Assembly: GCF_003049725.1 (NCBI RefSeq)
Contig: NZ_QAGM01000005.1
Location: 110,613 to 174,612, forward strand
Length of the DNA: 64,000 nt
Source: Oceanimonas marisflavi
GTDB lineage: Bacteria; Pseudomonadota; Gammaproteobacteria; Enterobacterales; Aeromonadaceae
Reading direction: 5' to 3'
The position numbers were made by a program, and so were the translations under genes. Below the pieces are notes generated by a model. The model was not told the origin of the DNA, searched no databases, and saw only the letters and a list, made by a program, of their open reading frames with translations. Positions 27,845 to 37,408 of this stretch are shown here, piece by piece (within the stretch, counting starts at the first letter, position 1; the number at the start of each line of letters is the position of its first letter).

Positions 27845-28879
27845 TCAGGAGTTGGGATGATAGCGGTCAGGCTTGTCCGCCATGGCGTTCATAATGCGGT
27901 GGTAACTCTCGAGTCGCTCCGGGTGAATGCGGCCGTCGGCGGCGGCCTCCTGCAGCAGGCAACCGGGATCGGTACCGTGCTTGCAGTCGCGAAAGCGGCA
28001 GCCGCCCAGGTAGTCGCGAAACTCGCGAAAACACCAGGCCACTCGCTCGGGCTCCAGATGCCAGAGGGAAAACTCGCGAATGCCGGGGGAGTCGATTAAT
28101 GAGCCGCCGGTGGCAAAATGATACAGACGGGCGGTGGTGGTGGTGTGCTGACCCAGGCCCGAGTTGTCGGACACGGCGCCGGTCTGGGCCTCGACATCGG
28201 GCATGATGGCGTTGACCAGAGACGATTTGCCCACCCCGGACTGGCCCACAAAAATGCTGGTGTGACTGCTCAGTGCCTGTTGCAGTTCATTCAGGCCCTC
28301 GCCGGTGTCGCAGCTCACCAGCAGTACCCGGTAGCCGATGTCGCGGTAGCGCTGCAGATCGCGCTCGGCGTCATGGCGCAGCTCGTCGCTCAGCAGATCC
28401 ACCTTGTTGAGCACCAGCATGGGGGGCATTTCCACGTCTTCGGCGGCCACCAGGTAGCGGTCGATGATGTGGCAGCTCAGCTCCGGCAGCACCGCAGACA
28501 CCACCACAATCTGGTCGATATTGGCGGCCACCGGCTTGATGCCGTCGTAATAATCGGGGCGGGTCAATACGGTGGTGCGCGGGTGCACGGCCTCCACCAC
28601 GCCGCTGATGCCCTGCAGGGCATCGGTGCCCGGTCGCCAGACCACACGGTCGCCGGTCACCAGCGAGCCAATGGTGCGGCGCAGGTTACAGCGATGGATT
28701 TCGCCTTCGCTGTCTTCAATATCGGCATGCTGGCCAAAACGGCTGATCACCACGCCTTCCTGGGGCGGGCCCAGCAGGGTGTCGTCGATCACCTCGGCCT
28801 TCTGTTTTTTCAGCCGGCGGCTTTGGTTGTCGCTTACGCGGCGTTTCTGGCCTTTGCTCAGGCGTCTCTTCTTGGTCAC
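27845..28879 (-). CDS. rsgA: Small ribosomal subunit biogenesis GTPase RsgA
   Basis: A 344-residue circularly permuted GTPase that helps mature the 30S subunit. The basic N-terminus ([19 protein letters not shown]) is followed by an OB fold. The G motifs come in permuted order: LNKVD (G4), [12 protein letters not shown] (G1) and DSPGIREF (G3). A C-terminal zinc finger has Cys and His residues in [15 protein letters not shown] and PGCLL. It is divergent from orn and followed 15 bases later by psd. All family features are intact. Confidence 0.97.
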   Translation of the reverse strand: MTKKRRLSKGQKRRVSDNQSRRLKKQKAEVIDDTLLGPPQEGVVISRFGQHADIEDSEGEIHRCNLRRTIGSLVTGDRVVWRPGTDALQGISGVVEAVHPRTTVLTRPDYYDGIKPVAANIDQIVVVSAVLPELSCHIIDRYLVAAEDVEMPPMLVLNKVDLLSDELRHDAERDLQRYRDIGYRVLLVSCDTGEGLNELQQALSSHTSIFVGQSGVGKSSLVNAIMPDVEAQTGAVSDNSGLGQHTTTTARLYHFATGGSLIDSPGIREFSLWHLEPERVAWCFREFRDYLGGCRFRDCKHGTDPGCLLQEAAADGRIHPERLESYHRIMNAMADKPDRYHPNS

Positions 28880-28968
28880 GCTGTCCTCGAACCTGTTTTC
28901 ACTGCCGGCTATGATACACTTTCCCGTTCAACCTTGTCCTTATTTGCCAAGCCGCAGGAAAGCAACCC

Positions 28969-29514
28969 ATGAGCCAAAGTACCGAAAACCTGGTGTGGAT
29001 CGATCTGGAAATGACCGGTCTGGAGCCCGACGAACACCGCATTATCGAGATTGCCAGCATCGTTACCGACAAGGAGCTCAATATTCTGGCGGAAGGCCCG
29101 GTACTGGCCATTCACCAGAGCGAGGCGGAGCTTGGCAAGATGGACGACTGGAACGTGCGCACCCATACCGGCTCCGGCCTGGTGGCCCGGGTGCAGGCCA
29201 GCACCGTTACCGAAGACGAGGCGGTGGCGCAGACCCTGGCGTTTTTGCGCCAGTGGGTGCCGGAAGGCAGCTCCCCCCTGTGCGGCAACTCCATCGGTCA
29301 GGACCGGCGTTTTCTGGCCCGTCACATGCCGGAGCTGGAAGCCTTTTTCCATTACCGCAATGTGGACGTGAGCACCATCAAGGAGCTGGTGCGTCGCTGG
29401 CAACCGGCGTTGCTGGAGCAGTTTACCAAGAAGGGCAGCCACCAGGCCCTGGACGATATTCGCGAGTCCATTGCCGAGCTGCAGTTCTATCGCCAGCATG
29501 TGTTTACCATCTGA
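28969..29514 (+). CDS. orn: Oligoribonuclease
   Basis: A 181-residue DEDDh 3'-5' exonuclease, identical in length to E. coli Orn. It degrades di- and short oligoribonucleotides, including pGpG from cyclic-di-GMP breakdown, and is usually essential. Exo I reads [11 protein letters not shown] with the catalytic Asp and Glu, Exo II includes [13 protein letters not shown], and the Exo III residues are in [14 protein letters not shown]. The divergent start region with rsgA holds TATGATAC at about 28909. The tRNA-Gly array follows downstream. Confidence 0.98.
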   Translation: MSQSTENLVWIDLEMTGLEPDEHRIIEIASIVTDKELNILAEGPVLAIHQSEAELGKMDDWNVRTHTGSGLVARVQASTVTEDEAVAQTLAFLRQWVPEGSSPLCGNSIGQDRRFLARHMPELEAFFHYRNVDVSTIKELVRRWQPALLEQFTKKGSHQALDDIRESIAELQFYRQHVFTI

Positions 29515-29584
29515 CCCGGAATCCGGCGCTTTTTGAGCGTTTGGTGACATTTTCGGCAGTTGAAAATCACCGTTAAAAAAAGGC

Positions 29585-29612
29585 TTGCATTCGATCGGCG
29601 CGTGCTTATACT
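29585..29612 (+). promoter_or_regulatory. Promoter of the tRNA-Gly array
   Basis: TTGCAT at 29585-29590 and TATACT at 29607-29612 are separated by 16 bases. They are followed by a GC-rich discriminator (ACGCCTCCCG), typical of stringently controlled stable-RNA promoters. It lies about 60 bases before the first tRNA. Confidence 0.8.
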
Positions 29613-29679
29613 ACGCCTCCCGTAGCCAAGGGGAAATGCGAAGCAAGCCACTGGTTACGATAGACTGATGACAGTCAGT

Positions 29680-29755
29680 GCGGGAATAGCTCAGCTGGTA
29701 GAGCACAACCTTGCCAAGGTTGGGGTCGCGAGTTCGAATCTCGTTTCCCGCTCCA
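29680..29755 (+). tRNA. tRNA-Gly (GCC), copy 1
   Basis: 76-nucleotide cloverleaf with acceptor arms GCGGGAA and TTCCCGC, anticodon GCC in the loop TTGCCAA flanked by CAACC/GGTTG, T-loop GTTCGAATC, and encoded CCA end. First of four identical copies. Confidence 0.98.
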
Positions 29756-29804
29756 AATTAAAAAACATGGGTCACCAGGCCGGTGTTTGAAAAAGTTAAA
29801 ATCT

Positions 29805-29880
29805 GCGGGAATAGCTCAGCTGGTAGAGCACAACCTTGCCAAGGTTGGGGTCGCGAGTTCGAATCTCGTTTCCCGCTCCA
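29805..29880 (+). tRNA. tRNA-Gly (GCC), copy 2
   Basis: Identical in sequence to copy 1, including the encoded CCA. It is separated from copy 1 by a 49-base spacer unrelated to the later spacers. Confidence 0.98.
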
Positions 29881-30046
29881 AATTACAACGATAACGTTTC
29901 ACCAGAGCGCTATCTAAAAAGTTTTGCGGGAATAGCTCAGCTGGTAGAGCACAACCTTGCCAAGGTTGGGGTCGCGAGTTCGAATCTCGTTTCCCGCTCC
30001 AAATTACAACGATAACGTTTCACCAGAACGGTATCTAAAAAGTTTT
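29881..30046 (+). repeat. Tandem 121-base duplication (spacer plus tRNA-Gly)
   Basis: The spacers 29881-29925 and 30002-30046 are both 45 bases and differ at only two positions. The unit spacer-plus-tRNA (121 bases) is therefore duplicated in tandem, a recent event by unequal crossing over or slippage. Confidence 0.95.
29926..30001 (+). tRNA. tRNA-Gly (GCC), copy 3
   Basis: Identical to copies 1 and 2. The 45-base spacer before it is repeated almost exactly before copy 4. Confidence 0.98.
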
Positions 30047-30122
30047 GCGGGAATAGCTCAGCTGGTAGAGCACAACCTTGCCAAGGTTGGGGTCGCGAGT
30101 TCGAATCTCGTTTCCCGCTCCA
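30047..30122 (+). tRNA. tRNA-Gly (GCC), copy 4
   Basis: Fourth identical copy, last in the transcript, followed within a few bases by a strong terminator. Confidence 0.98.
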
Positions 30123-30126
30123 ATTT

Positions 30127-30154
30127 AAAAAGCCGACCTCAGGGTCGGCTTTTT
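30127..30154 (+). terminator. Rho-independent terminator of the tRNA-Gly array
   Basis: Stem AGCCGACC / GGTCGGCT with loop TCAG, flanked by five A and five T. Confidence 0.93.
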
Positions 30155-30504
30155 GCTTTTCGGAATTGGCGTTTTACTGCGTTCGGTCTTGTCATCCCTC
30201 CTCGTTGCCGCATTCACTCTTCTTGAGCTGGCCTTTTTCAGGCGCCGTTGTCCGTGCTTTGTTCGGCGGTGACAGGATTGTGCTGGCAGGGCGGGAGTGG
30301 TCAGCTTGGCTTCTTTAGAGTCTTACTTTTTGCTCTGGTATAAATGACCTGTTCTTGGGTTTTTGGTGGTAAAAAAGAAAAAATAGGGGCTTTCAAAAAG
30401 TTCATTTGGATTGTCGTGTTTGAATGTATGGGAAAAATGCATTCCTCCTTTCGGTTAGCATGATGTAACCATATTGTTCATGTATACCGAGGGAGTAAGG
30501 TCGG
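30155..30504 (+). other. AT-richer intergenic region upstream of putA
   Basis: About 350 bases with no credible gene, noticeably richer in A and T than the surroundings. It must carry the putA promoter and any regulator sites. A -10-like TATAAA occurs in GGTATAAATGAC near 30340, without a convincing -35. AAGG before the putA ATG is the likely ribosome-binding site. No conserved RNA structure was recognised. Confidence 0.5.
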
Positions 30505-33500
30505 ATGAAAGCTAATTCACTGTCGCTGGTGGCTTGCCGGGAGCAGATCCGGAGTCATTATCTGGCGGATGAAGCCAGGGTGATTGGGGAGCTGGCCACC
30601 GAAGCCGCCATTTCCGCCGAGGTGCGGCAGCGGATTTCCGCCCGGGCCGCCGAGCTGGTACGTCAGGTGCGGGCCGGCTCCACCCCGACCATGATGGAAA
30701 AATTCCTGGCCCAGTACGGCCTGACCACCAAGGAAGGCGTGGCCCTGATGTGCCTGGCAGAGGCGCTGCTGCGGGTGCCGGACAGCAGCACCATTGACGA
30801 GCTGATCGAAGACAAGATTTCCTCCGGCAACTGGGGTGATCACCGTGGCCGCTCCAGCTCCTCACTGATCAACAGCTCCACCTGGGCGCTGCTGATCACC
30901 GGCAAGCTGCTGTCGCCGGTAGACCGTCAGGGCTTGTCCTCCACTCTGCGCGGCATGGTCAAGCGTCTGGGCGAGCCGGTGGTACGCGCCGCCGTGGGGC
31001 AGGCCATGAAAGAGATGGGCCGCCAGTTTGTGCTGGGCCGCAATATCGAGGAGGCGCTCAAGCGCGCCCAGAAATACGAAGCCCGTGGCTATACCTATTC
31101 CTACGACATGCTGGGTGAAGCGGCCCGCACCGATGCCGACGCCCTGCGCTACCACAAGGCCTATTCTTCCGCCATTACTTCTCTGGCGCCGAACTGTCTG
31201 CATCAGGACATTCGCAAGAACCCCGGCATTTCGGTCAAGCTGTCGGCCCTGCACGCCCGTTACGAGTTCGGTCAGAAAGCGCGGGTGATGGAAGAGCTGG
31301 TGCCCCGCACCCTGGAGCTGGCGCAGCAGGCCAAGGCGGCCAACATGGGCTTTAACATCGATGCGGAAGAGGCGGATCGCCTGGATCTGTCCCTGGACGT
31401 GATCGAAGCCGTGCTGTCCGATCCATCGCTGGCGGGCTGGGACGGTTTCGGCATTGTGGTGCAGGCCTTCAGCAAGCGGGCCGCCCCCGTGCTTGACTGG
31501 CTGTACGCGCTGTCCGAAAAGCTGGATCGCCGCATCATGGTGCGGCTGGTCAAAGGCGCCTACTGGGATGCGGAAATCAAGCGCGCCCAGGTGATGGGCC
31601 TGGAAGGCTTTCCGGTGTTCACCCGCAAGGTCAACAGCGATCTGTCCTATATGTCCTGTGCCAAAAAACTGCTGGGTATGACCGATCGCATTTACCCGCA
31701 GTTCGCTACCCACAATGCCCACTCGGTGTCGGCCATTCTGGAGCTGGCTCAGGACAAGGACTGCTTTGAATTCCAGCGCCTGCATGGCATGGGCGAATCC
31801 CTGCACGATACCGTGCTCACCAGCCAGGGCACCCGCTGCCGTATCTATGCTCCCGTGGGTGCCCACCAGGATCTGCTGGCCTATCTGGTGCGTCGCCTGC
31901 TGGAGAACGGCGCCAACAGCTCCTTCGTTAACCAGATTGTCGACACCCGCATTCAGCCCGAAGACATCGCCAGGGATCCGTTCGACACGGTGGCGGCCAT
32001 GGGCAGCGAGGTATCAAGCAGGATCATTGCGCGCCCCGCCGATCTTTACGGTGCCGGTCGCCGCAATGCCAAAGGCTGGGATATCACCAACCCGGTGGAA
32101 ATGGCCGAAGTCGATGCGGCTCGTGGCGCCTTCAAGGCGCATCAGTGGCAGGGCGGCCCGGTGATTGCCGGGGCGGTGACCAGCACAGAAGCCGAAGAGG
32201 TGCGCAACCCGGCGGTGCCGAGTGATGTGGTCGGAAAGGTGGTACAGGCTAATGCCGATGATATTGAAACCGCCATCGCTGCCGCCCGCAGCGGCGTGGA
32301 TATCTGGTCCGCCCTGCCGGTGGCCGAGCGCAGCGCGCGCATTCGCAGAGTGGCGGATCTGTTTGAAGAGCACGCCCCCGAGCTGTTCGCCCTGGCTACC
32401 CGGGAAGCGGGCAAGACCATGGCGGATGGAGTGGCGGAAATTCGCGAGGCCGTGGACTTCGCCCGTTACTATGCGAACGAAGCCGAGCGCAACCAGGACT
32501 TCGGCACCGGCCGTGGCGTGATCTCCTGTATTTCGCCCTGGAACTTCCCCCTGGCCATCTTTGCTGGTCAGGTGCTGGCGGGGCTGGCGGCCGGTAACGT
32601 GGTGATCGCCAAGCCCGCGGGCCAGACCGCGCTGCTCGCCACCCGGGCGGTCGAGCTGATGCATGAGGCCGGCATTCCTCGCGAAGCCATTCAGCTGCTG
32701 CCCGGCAGTGGCAGCACGGTGGGGGCGGCACTGACCTCGGATCCGCGCATCGACGGCGTCTGCTTTACCGGCTCCACCGCCACCGCCCAGCGCATCAACA
32801 AGGTCATGGCCGAGTCGATGAAGCCGAATGCGCCCCTGGTGGCGGAAACCGGTGGTCTGAACGCCATGATCGTGGACTCCACCGCCCTGCCGGAGCAGGT
32901 GGTGCGCGATGTGCTGGCATCTTCCTTCCAGAGTGCCGGCCAGCGCTGCTCCGCCCTGCGCATGCTCTATGTGCAGAAGGACATCGCCGACCACCTGCTG
33001 GCCATGCTGTTCGGCGCCATGGACGAGCTGCGTCTGGGCAACCCCTGGGATCTCTCCACCGATGTGGGGCCGGTGATCGACGAAAGCGCCAAACGCGGTA
33101 TTGAGGCACACTGTGAGAAATTTGCGCGCATGGGACGGGTGCTCAAGCAGCTGCCGGTGCCTGCCGAAGGTCTGTTCGTGGCGCCGACCGTGATCAAGCT
33201 GGAAGGCATTCACGAGCTGGAAGAAGAAATCTTCGGCCCGGTACTGCATGTGGCCACCTTTGAGGCACATGAGCTCGATCGCGTGGTGGATCAAATCAAT
33301 GCTCAGGGCTTTGGCCTGACCTTTGGCCTGCACACCCGGGTCGACAAGCGGGTGGAACGCATCACCAGCCGGGTCAAGGTGGGCAATATCTACGTCAACC
33401 GTAACCAGATTGGCGCCATCGTTGGTTCCCAGCCCTTTGGCGGTGAAGGCCTGTCGGGCACCGGCCCCAAGGCGGGTGGTCCCCAGTATGTGCGCCGCTT

Positions 33501-34122
33501 TATGGCCAGCGCCGATGGCACCGGGGTGCAGCCAGCACCAGCGGCGGCGGTCACCGCGGCCCAGGTGCAGGCGGCCATTGTGCAGCTGGATGGCAAGGAC
33601 TGGGCTCAGACCCGGAACCGGGCCGAGCGACTGGCCACCCTGTTTGGCAGTGTGCCCGCGGCCCTGGACGCCCATGCGGAAGAGATGCCGGGCCCGACCG
33701 GTGAGCTGAACCGGCTGCGCTGTTTTGCCCGTGGCACCATCCTCTGCCTGGGGCCGGATCTGGCCTCGGCCATGACCCAGGCCGGCACCGCCCTGTCTCA
33801 GGGCAACGCCGTGGTGGTGGTGGCGCCGGGGGCGCAGGCCGCGCTGGAAGGCGCGGTGGCAGCAGGCATTCCGGCCATTGGCCTGGACGGCCTGCTGCGG
33901 CCCGAGGCCCTGGAGACCCTCACCGGTTTCGAAGCGGTGGTCAGTGTCGCCGACATCGACACCCTGCGTCAGTACCGGGTGGCCCTGGCCCGTCGTGACG
34001 GCGCCCTGTTGCCGCTGATCACCGAGCAGGCCCTGCCCGAGCGTTTTGTGCTGGAGCGTCACCTGTGCGTGGACACCACCGCCGCCGGTGGTAACGCCAG
34101 CCTGATTGCGGCATCGGAGTAA
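30505..34122 (+). CDS. putA: Bifunctional proline dehydrogenase / L-glutamate gamma-semialdehyde dehydrogenase
   Basis: A 1205-residue enzyme oxidising proline to glutamate with FAD and NAD at the membrane surface. An N-terminal helical arm precedes the proline dehydrogenase barrel (about 180-480, with RLVKGAYWDAEIKRAQ near 347-362). A P5C dehydrogenase domain follows (about 560-1010; PWNFPLA, catalytic Cys815 in SAGQRCS, EEIFGPVLHV), then a C-terminal ALDH-like oligomerisation domain. E. coli PutA (1320) begins with a ribbon-helix-helix DNA-binding domain. That domain is absent here, so the protein should not repress its own gene. A convergent Lrp-type regulator next door probably controls it. 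Confidence 0.97.
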   Translation: MKANSLSLVACREQIRSHYLADEARVIGELATEAAISAEVRQRISARAAELVRQVRAGSTPTMMEKFLAQYGLTTKEGVALMCLAEALLRVPDSSTIDELIEDKISSGNWGDHRGRSSSSLINSSTWALLITGKLLSPVDRQGLSSTLRGMVKRLGEPVVRAAVGQAMKEMGRQFVLGRNIEEALKRAQKYEARGYTYSYDMLGEAARTDADALRYHKAYSSAITSLAPNCLHQDIRKNPGISVKLSALHARYEFGQKARVMEELVPRTLELAQQAKAANMGFNIDAEEADRLDLSLDVIEAVLSDPSLAGWDGFGIVVQAFSKRAAPVLDWLYALSEKLDRRIMVRLVKGAYWDAEIKRAQVMGLEGFPVFTRKVNSDLSYMSCAKKLLGMTDRIYPQFATHNAHSVSAILELAQDKDCFEFQRLHGMGESLHDTVLTSQGTRCRIYAPVGAHQDLLAYLVRRLLENGANSSFVNQIVDTRIQPEDIARDPFDTVAAMGSEVSSRIIARPADLYGAGRRNAKGWDITNPVEMAEVDAARGAFKAHQWQGGPVIAGAVTSTEAEEVRNPAVPSDVVGKVVQANADDIETAIAAARSGVDIWSALPVAERSARIRRVADLFEEHAPELFALATREAGKTMADGVAEIREAVDFARYYANEAERNQDFGTGRGVISCISPWNFPLAIFAGQVLAGLAAGNVVIAKPAGQTALLATRAVELMHEAGIPREAIQLLPGSGSTVGAALTSDPRIDGVCFTGSTATAQRINKVMAESMKPNAPLVAETGGLNAMIVDSTALPEQVVRDVLASSFQSAGQRCSALRMLYVQKDIADHLLAMLFGAMDELRLGNPWDLSTDVGPVIDESAKRGIEAHCEKFARMGRVLKQLPVPAEGLFVAPTVIKLEGIHELEEEIFGPVLHVATFEAHELDRVVDQINAQGFGLTFGLHTRVDKRVERITSRVKVGNIYVNRNQIGAIVGSQPFGGEGLSGTGPKAGGPQYVRRFMASADGTGVQPAPAAAVTAAQVQAAIVQLDGKDWAQTRNRAERLATLFGSVPAALDAHAEEMPGPTGELNRLRCFARGTILCLGPDLASAMTQAGTALSQGNAVVVVAPGAQAALEGAVAAGIPAIGLDGLLRPEALETLTGFEAVVSVADIDTLRQYRVALARRDGALLPLITEQALPERFVLERHLCVDTTAAGGNASLIAASE

Positions 34123-34126
34123 CCAG

Positions 34127-34164
34127 AAAAACGGCCGTGTCCCGGTTCAGCGGGACACGGCCGT
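34127..34164 (-). terminator. Terminator between putA and the Lrp-type regulator
   Basis: A perfect 14-base-pair stem (34131-34144 with 34151-34164, ACGGCCGTGTCCCG) has a six-base loop. In the minus direction it is followed by five T, so it best terminates the lrp-like gene. Its strength may also stop putA transcripts. Confidence 0.85.
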
Positions 34165-34190
34165 GCTGTGACCGGCGCAGGCCGGCAGCG

Positions 34191-34652
34191 TCAGATGCTG
34201 ACGGGACCGATATCCCGCACGTTTTCCATCACCACAAAGGTACTGGTCTGCAGCACATGGGGCAGGGCGGATATCTTTTCTCCCAGCACCATGCGGTAGG
34301 ACGCCATGTCACTGGTGCGCACCTTCAGCAGGTAGTCAAAGCCACCGGCGATCATGTGGCACTGCTCCACTTCACTGATCTTGAGCGCCGCCTTGTTAAA
34401 GGCCGAGAGAGCCTTGCTGCTGGTGTCGTTCAGGGTGATCTGCACAAAGGCGATATGGCTCATGCCGAGCTTGCTCTGATCCACCAGGGCGGTATAGCCC
34501 TTGATGTAGCCCTGCTCTTCCAGCCGGCGCATTCTCAGCTGGCAGGGGGTCTTTGACAGCCCCACCCGGGACGCCAGCTCGGTCAGCGTCATGCGGGCGT
34601 TTTCCTGAAGTTCCTTGATGATCTGCTGATCGGCTCTGTCCAGTTGTCCCAT
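34191..34652 (-). CDS. Lrp/AsnC-family transcriptional regulator, probable putA regulator
   Basis: A 153-residue regulator. The N-terminal helix-turn-helix (LDRADQQIIKELQENARMTL, then ELASRVGLSKTP) is followed by an RAM ligand-binding domain (about 65-150), which contains GGFDYLLKVRTSDM. The ATG at 34652 gives the normal family length; an open extension to 34691 adds 13 unlikely residues. It lies immediately downstream of and convergent with putA. In several proteobacteria an Lrp-like PutR activates putA in response to proline. The absence of the PutA DNA-binding domain here fits that arrangement; the specific role is inferred. Confidence 0.9.
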   Translation of the reverse strand: MGQLDRADQQIIKELQENARMTLTELASRVGLSKTPCQLRMRRLEEQGYIKGYTALVDQSKLGMSHIAFVQITLNDTSSKALSAFNKAALKISEVEQCHMIAGGFDYLLKVRTSDMASYRMVLGEKISALPHVLQTSTFVVMENVRDIGPVSI

Positions 34653-34761
34653 GATTCGCCTCACTCGTAGCCATAATGAACAGTCTGGCACATAAAATGT
34701 GCCTTATTAGTCTACAGGGGTTTGAATAACGGTAATACGGGCCTGGTCACGCCGTCGGCGT

Positions 34762-35892
34762 TCAGCGGGCGTGGCCGGGCATGCCCTTGTCCACGGCGCG
34801 GATCAGCCGGGCGGTCTTGCGATCCTGCTGCGCCAGCTTGCCGGCCTGCCGGGCCAGTGCCCAGTCGATATGCTCCCGCACCATGTCATCCACCTGGTCC
34901 CGTTTCTGCTCCAGGGCAAACACCACCGTCGGGCTGGCGGGCGCATTGCCCAGGGCCACTGCAATATTGCGCAGCCAGCGGCGGTGGCCGATGCGGCGAA
35001 TGGGGCTGCCTTCGGTCATTTTCAGAAACTGAGCCTCACTCCAGTCAAACAGTTCAAGCAAGCGGGGCGCGTGCAGCCGATCCCGGGGGGCAAAGTCCGG
35101 CTCCTTGCTGGCATTGGCAAAGCGGTTCCAGGGACAGATCAGCTGACAGTCGTCGCAGCCGTAAATGCGGTTGCCCATCAATGGGCGGAATTCTTCCGGA
35201 ATGGGGCCGTCCAGCTCGATGGTGAGGTAGGAAATGCAGCGGCGGGCATCCACCACATAGGGCTCGACAATGGCCTGGGTCGGGCAGATGGTGAGGCAGG
35301 CCACGCACTTGCCGCAGCCTTCTTCGGTTTCCGGTGTGTCCACCGGCAGCGGCAGGTTGACCAGCAATTCCCCCAGAAAGAAAAAGGAGCCCTGCTCCTT
35401 GCTGATAACCAGAGAGTGCTTGCCGGTCCAGCCCAGGCCGGCGTTCACCGCCAGGGGCCGCTCCAGCACCGGCGCCGAGTCCACAAAGGGGCGGGCCACT
35501 AGCTGTGCGGCCCGCTCGGTGATTTTGTCCGCCAGTTTTTTCAGCCGGTTGCGCAGCACCTTGTGATAATCCCGCCCCAGGGCATAGCGGCTGATATAGC
35601 CCTTGTCCGGATCGCTCAGCACATGGGCGATGGCGGCGTGTTCGGGCAGGTAGTTCATGCGCACCGAAATGACCCGCAGGGTGCCCGGCAGCAGCTCATG
35701 AGGGCGGGCGCGCATCATGCCGTGGCGGGCCATGTAGTCCATTTCGCCGTGGTAGCCCTTGTTCAGCCAGTCGGCCAGCAAGGGCTCATGGTCACTCAAG
35801 TCGGTGCCGGTAATGCCGGCCTGGTCAAAGCCTAGCTCTGCCGCCCAGAGCTTGATATCGTGAGCCAACGCAGCAAAATCGGGAGTGGTCAT
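34762..35892 (-). CDS. queG: Epoxyqueuosine reductase
   Basis: A 376-residue cobalamin and iron-sulfur enzyme for the last step of queuosine synthesis in tRNA. The N-terminal part has WMARHG-like YMARHGMMRARPHELLPG, RYALGRDYHK and DSAPVLERP. Two 4Fe-4S clusters are bound by CGKCVACLTICP and CDDCQLICP, and C-terminal HEAT-like helices follow (RRIGHRRWLRNIAVALGN). The start at MTTPDF matches the E. coli protein length (379). The longer open frame upstream is rejected. It is divergent from nnr, and the two ATG codons overlap. Confidence 0.96.
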   Translation of the reverse strand: MTTPDFAALAHDIKLWAAELGFDQAGITGTDLSDHEPLLADWLNKGYHGEMDYMARHGMMRARPHELLPGTLRVISVRMNYLPEHAAIAHVLSDPDKGYISRYALGRDYHKVLRNRLKKLADKITERAAQLVARPFVDSAPVLERPLAVNAGLGWTGKHSLVISKEQGSFFFLGELLVNLPLPVDTPETEEGCGKCVACLTICPTQAIVEPYVVDARRCISYLTIELDGPIPEEFRPLMGNRIYGCDDCQLICPWNRFANASKEPDFAPRDRLHAPRLLELFDWSEAQFLKMTEGSPIRRIGHRRWLRNIAVALGNAPASPTVVFALEQKRDQVDDMVREHIDWALARQAGKLAQQDRKTARLIRAVDKGMPGHAR

Positions 35893-37408
35893 GAGCATTA
35901 CCGGTCTGGAAAAGCCCCACATTCTAACACAAGGACTCTGGCTGCCGGAGCAGATCAAGCTGGGTGAGCGGCAGGCGGCCGCCGCCATGGGCATGGCCAT
36001 GTTTGAGCTGATGAGCAGGGCGGGGCTGGCGGCCTTTGAGCTGGCCCGCCGGCAGTGGCCCCTGGCCCGGCACTGGTGGGTGTTCTGTGGTGGCGGGAAC
36101 AACGGTGGCGACGGCTATGTGGTGGCCCGCCTGGCCCGGGCGGCCGGCATTCATGTGCAGCTGGTGCAGATGGGCGATGCCGACACACTGACCGGGGATG
36201 CCGCCACCGCCCGGGATCACTACCGGGCCGACGGTGGCGCCATCGAAACCCTGGGGGCGCTGCAGGGCGAGCCGGAGCTGGTGATCGACGCCCTGCTCGG
36301 CACCGGTCTCAGTGGCGAGCCCAGAGAGCCGGCACGGCAGCATATTGCCGCCATCAATCGCTTGGGCGTACCGGTGCTGGCGGTGGATCTGCCATCAGGC
36401 CTGTGTGCCGATACCGGCCGCATTCCCGCCGAAGCGGTGGTGGCCGATACCACCCTCAGTTTTGTCGGGCTCAAGCCCGGCCTGCTCACCGGCCGCGGGC
36501 CGGACGTATGTGGTCGCGTATTACTGGCGGATCTGGGTATACAGCATAGGTTGGGGAGGGCGCCGGCGCTGCAGTCGCTGCACTGGCTCGACGAGCGCGG
36601 GCGCTTGCCCCGGCGACGGCGCGGGGCCCACAAGGGCGAGGCGGGCCGGTTGCTGGTGGTGGGGGGCAACCGGGGCATGAGCGGCGCCATTCGGCTGGCG
36701 GGGGAAGCGGCGTTGCGTTGCGGCACCGGTCTGGTGCGGCTGGTGAGCCATGGCGATCATGTGCAACTGCTTAACCTGACCCGGCCCGAGCTGATGACCG
36801 CCGTCTTTCCCGGTTTTGACCAGTGGGGCTGGGCCCATGCCCTGGTGCTGGGCCCGGGGCTGGGCCGGGACGACTGGAGCCGGACGCTGCTGGGCGCCGC
36901 CCTGAACGCCGGCAAGCCCATGGTGATCGACGCCGATGCCCTGCACCTGCTGCAAGGCAGGGTGCCGGCCAATGCGGTACTCACGCCCCATTCCGGGGAA
37001 GCGGCGGCCCTGCTGGGCTGCACCGCCGCCGAGGTGGAACGGAACCGGCTCGCTGCGGTGCGACAATTGCGGGAACAAACCGGTGCCGTAGTGGTCCTGA
37101 AAGGGGCCGGAACTCTGGTGGCCGGCGAGTCTGGCCTGGCCCTGTGTCATCATGGCAATCCGGGCATGGCGTCGGGAGGCATGGGGGATTTGTTATCTGG
37201 TATAATCGGCGCTTTTCTGGCCCAGGGGCTGGAACCCGAAGCCGCCGCCCGACTGGCTGTGTGCCTGCATGCCTGTGCCGGTGATATGGCTGCCGCTCAT
37301 GGCATGGTCGGCATGCTGGCATCGGATCTGCTGACACCCATAAGAAGCCTTATCAATTTAACGGATGAACATGACAACAACGAGCCTGACTCTGACCCTG
37401 GCCGATGA
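35891..37408 (+). CDS. nnr: Bifunctional NAD(P)H-hydrate epimerase / ADP-dependent dehydratase
   Basis: A 505-residue metabolite-repair enzyme that reconverts damaged NADHX and NADPHX. The N-terminal epimerase domain (about 1-215) has [17 protein letters not shown] and [10 protein letters not shown]. The C-terminal ribokinase-like dehydratase (about 225-500) has [35 protein letters not shown] and [19 protein letters not shown]. The ATG at 35891 has GGGAG six bases upstream and is preferred over a GTG two codons earlier. It heads the nnr-tsaE-amiB-mutL-miaA-hfq-hflX series and overlaps tsaE by 44 bases. Confidence 0.95.
   Translation: MSITGLEKPHILTQGLWLPEQIKLGERQAAAAMGMAMFELMSRAGLAAFELARRQWPLARHWWVFCGGGNNGGDGYVVARLARAAGIHVQLVQMGDADTLTGDAATARDHYRADGGAIETLGALQGEPELVIDALLGTGLSGEPREPARQHIAAINRLGVPVLAVDLPSGLCADTGRIPAEAVVADTTLSFVGLKPGLLTGRGPDVCGRVLLADLGIQHRLGRAPALQSLHWLDERGRLPRRRRGAHKGEAGRLLVVGGNRGMSGAIRLAGEAALRCGTGLVRLVSHGDHVQLLNLTRPELMTAVFPGFDQWGWAHALVLGPGLGRDDWSRTLLGAALNAGKPMVIDADALHLLQGRVPANAVLTPHSGEAAALLGCTAAEVERNRLAAVRQLREQTGAVVVLKGAGTLVAGESGLALCHHGNPGMASGGMGDLLSGIIGAFLAQGLEPEAAARLAVCLHACAGDMAAAHGMVGMLASDLLTPIRSLINLTDEHDNNEPDSDPGR

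Noticed and set aside
29680..30122. Regular repeat array considered as a CRISPR
   Set aside because: The repeats are complete tRNA-Gly cloverleafs and two of the spacers are near-identical, unlike CRISPR spacers.
29957..30226. An open frame running through the third and fourth tRNA-Gly genes
   Set aside because: It reads across exact tRNA copies and a terminator, with no plausible ribosome-binding site.
34653..36102. Longer N-terminal forms of the Lrp-type regulator and of QueG
   Set aside because: The extensions do not match family lengths and, for QueG, run into the coding region of nnr.
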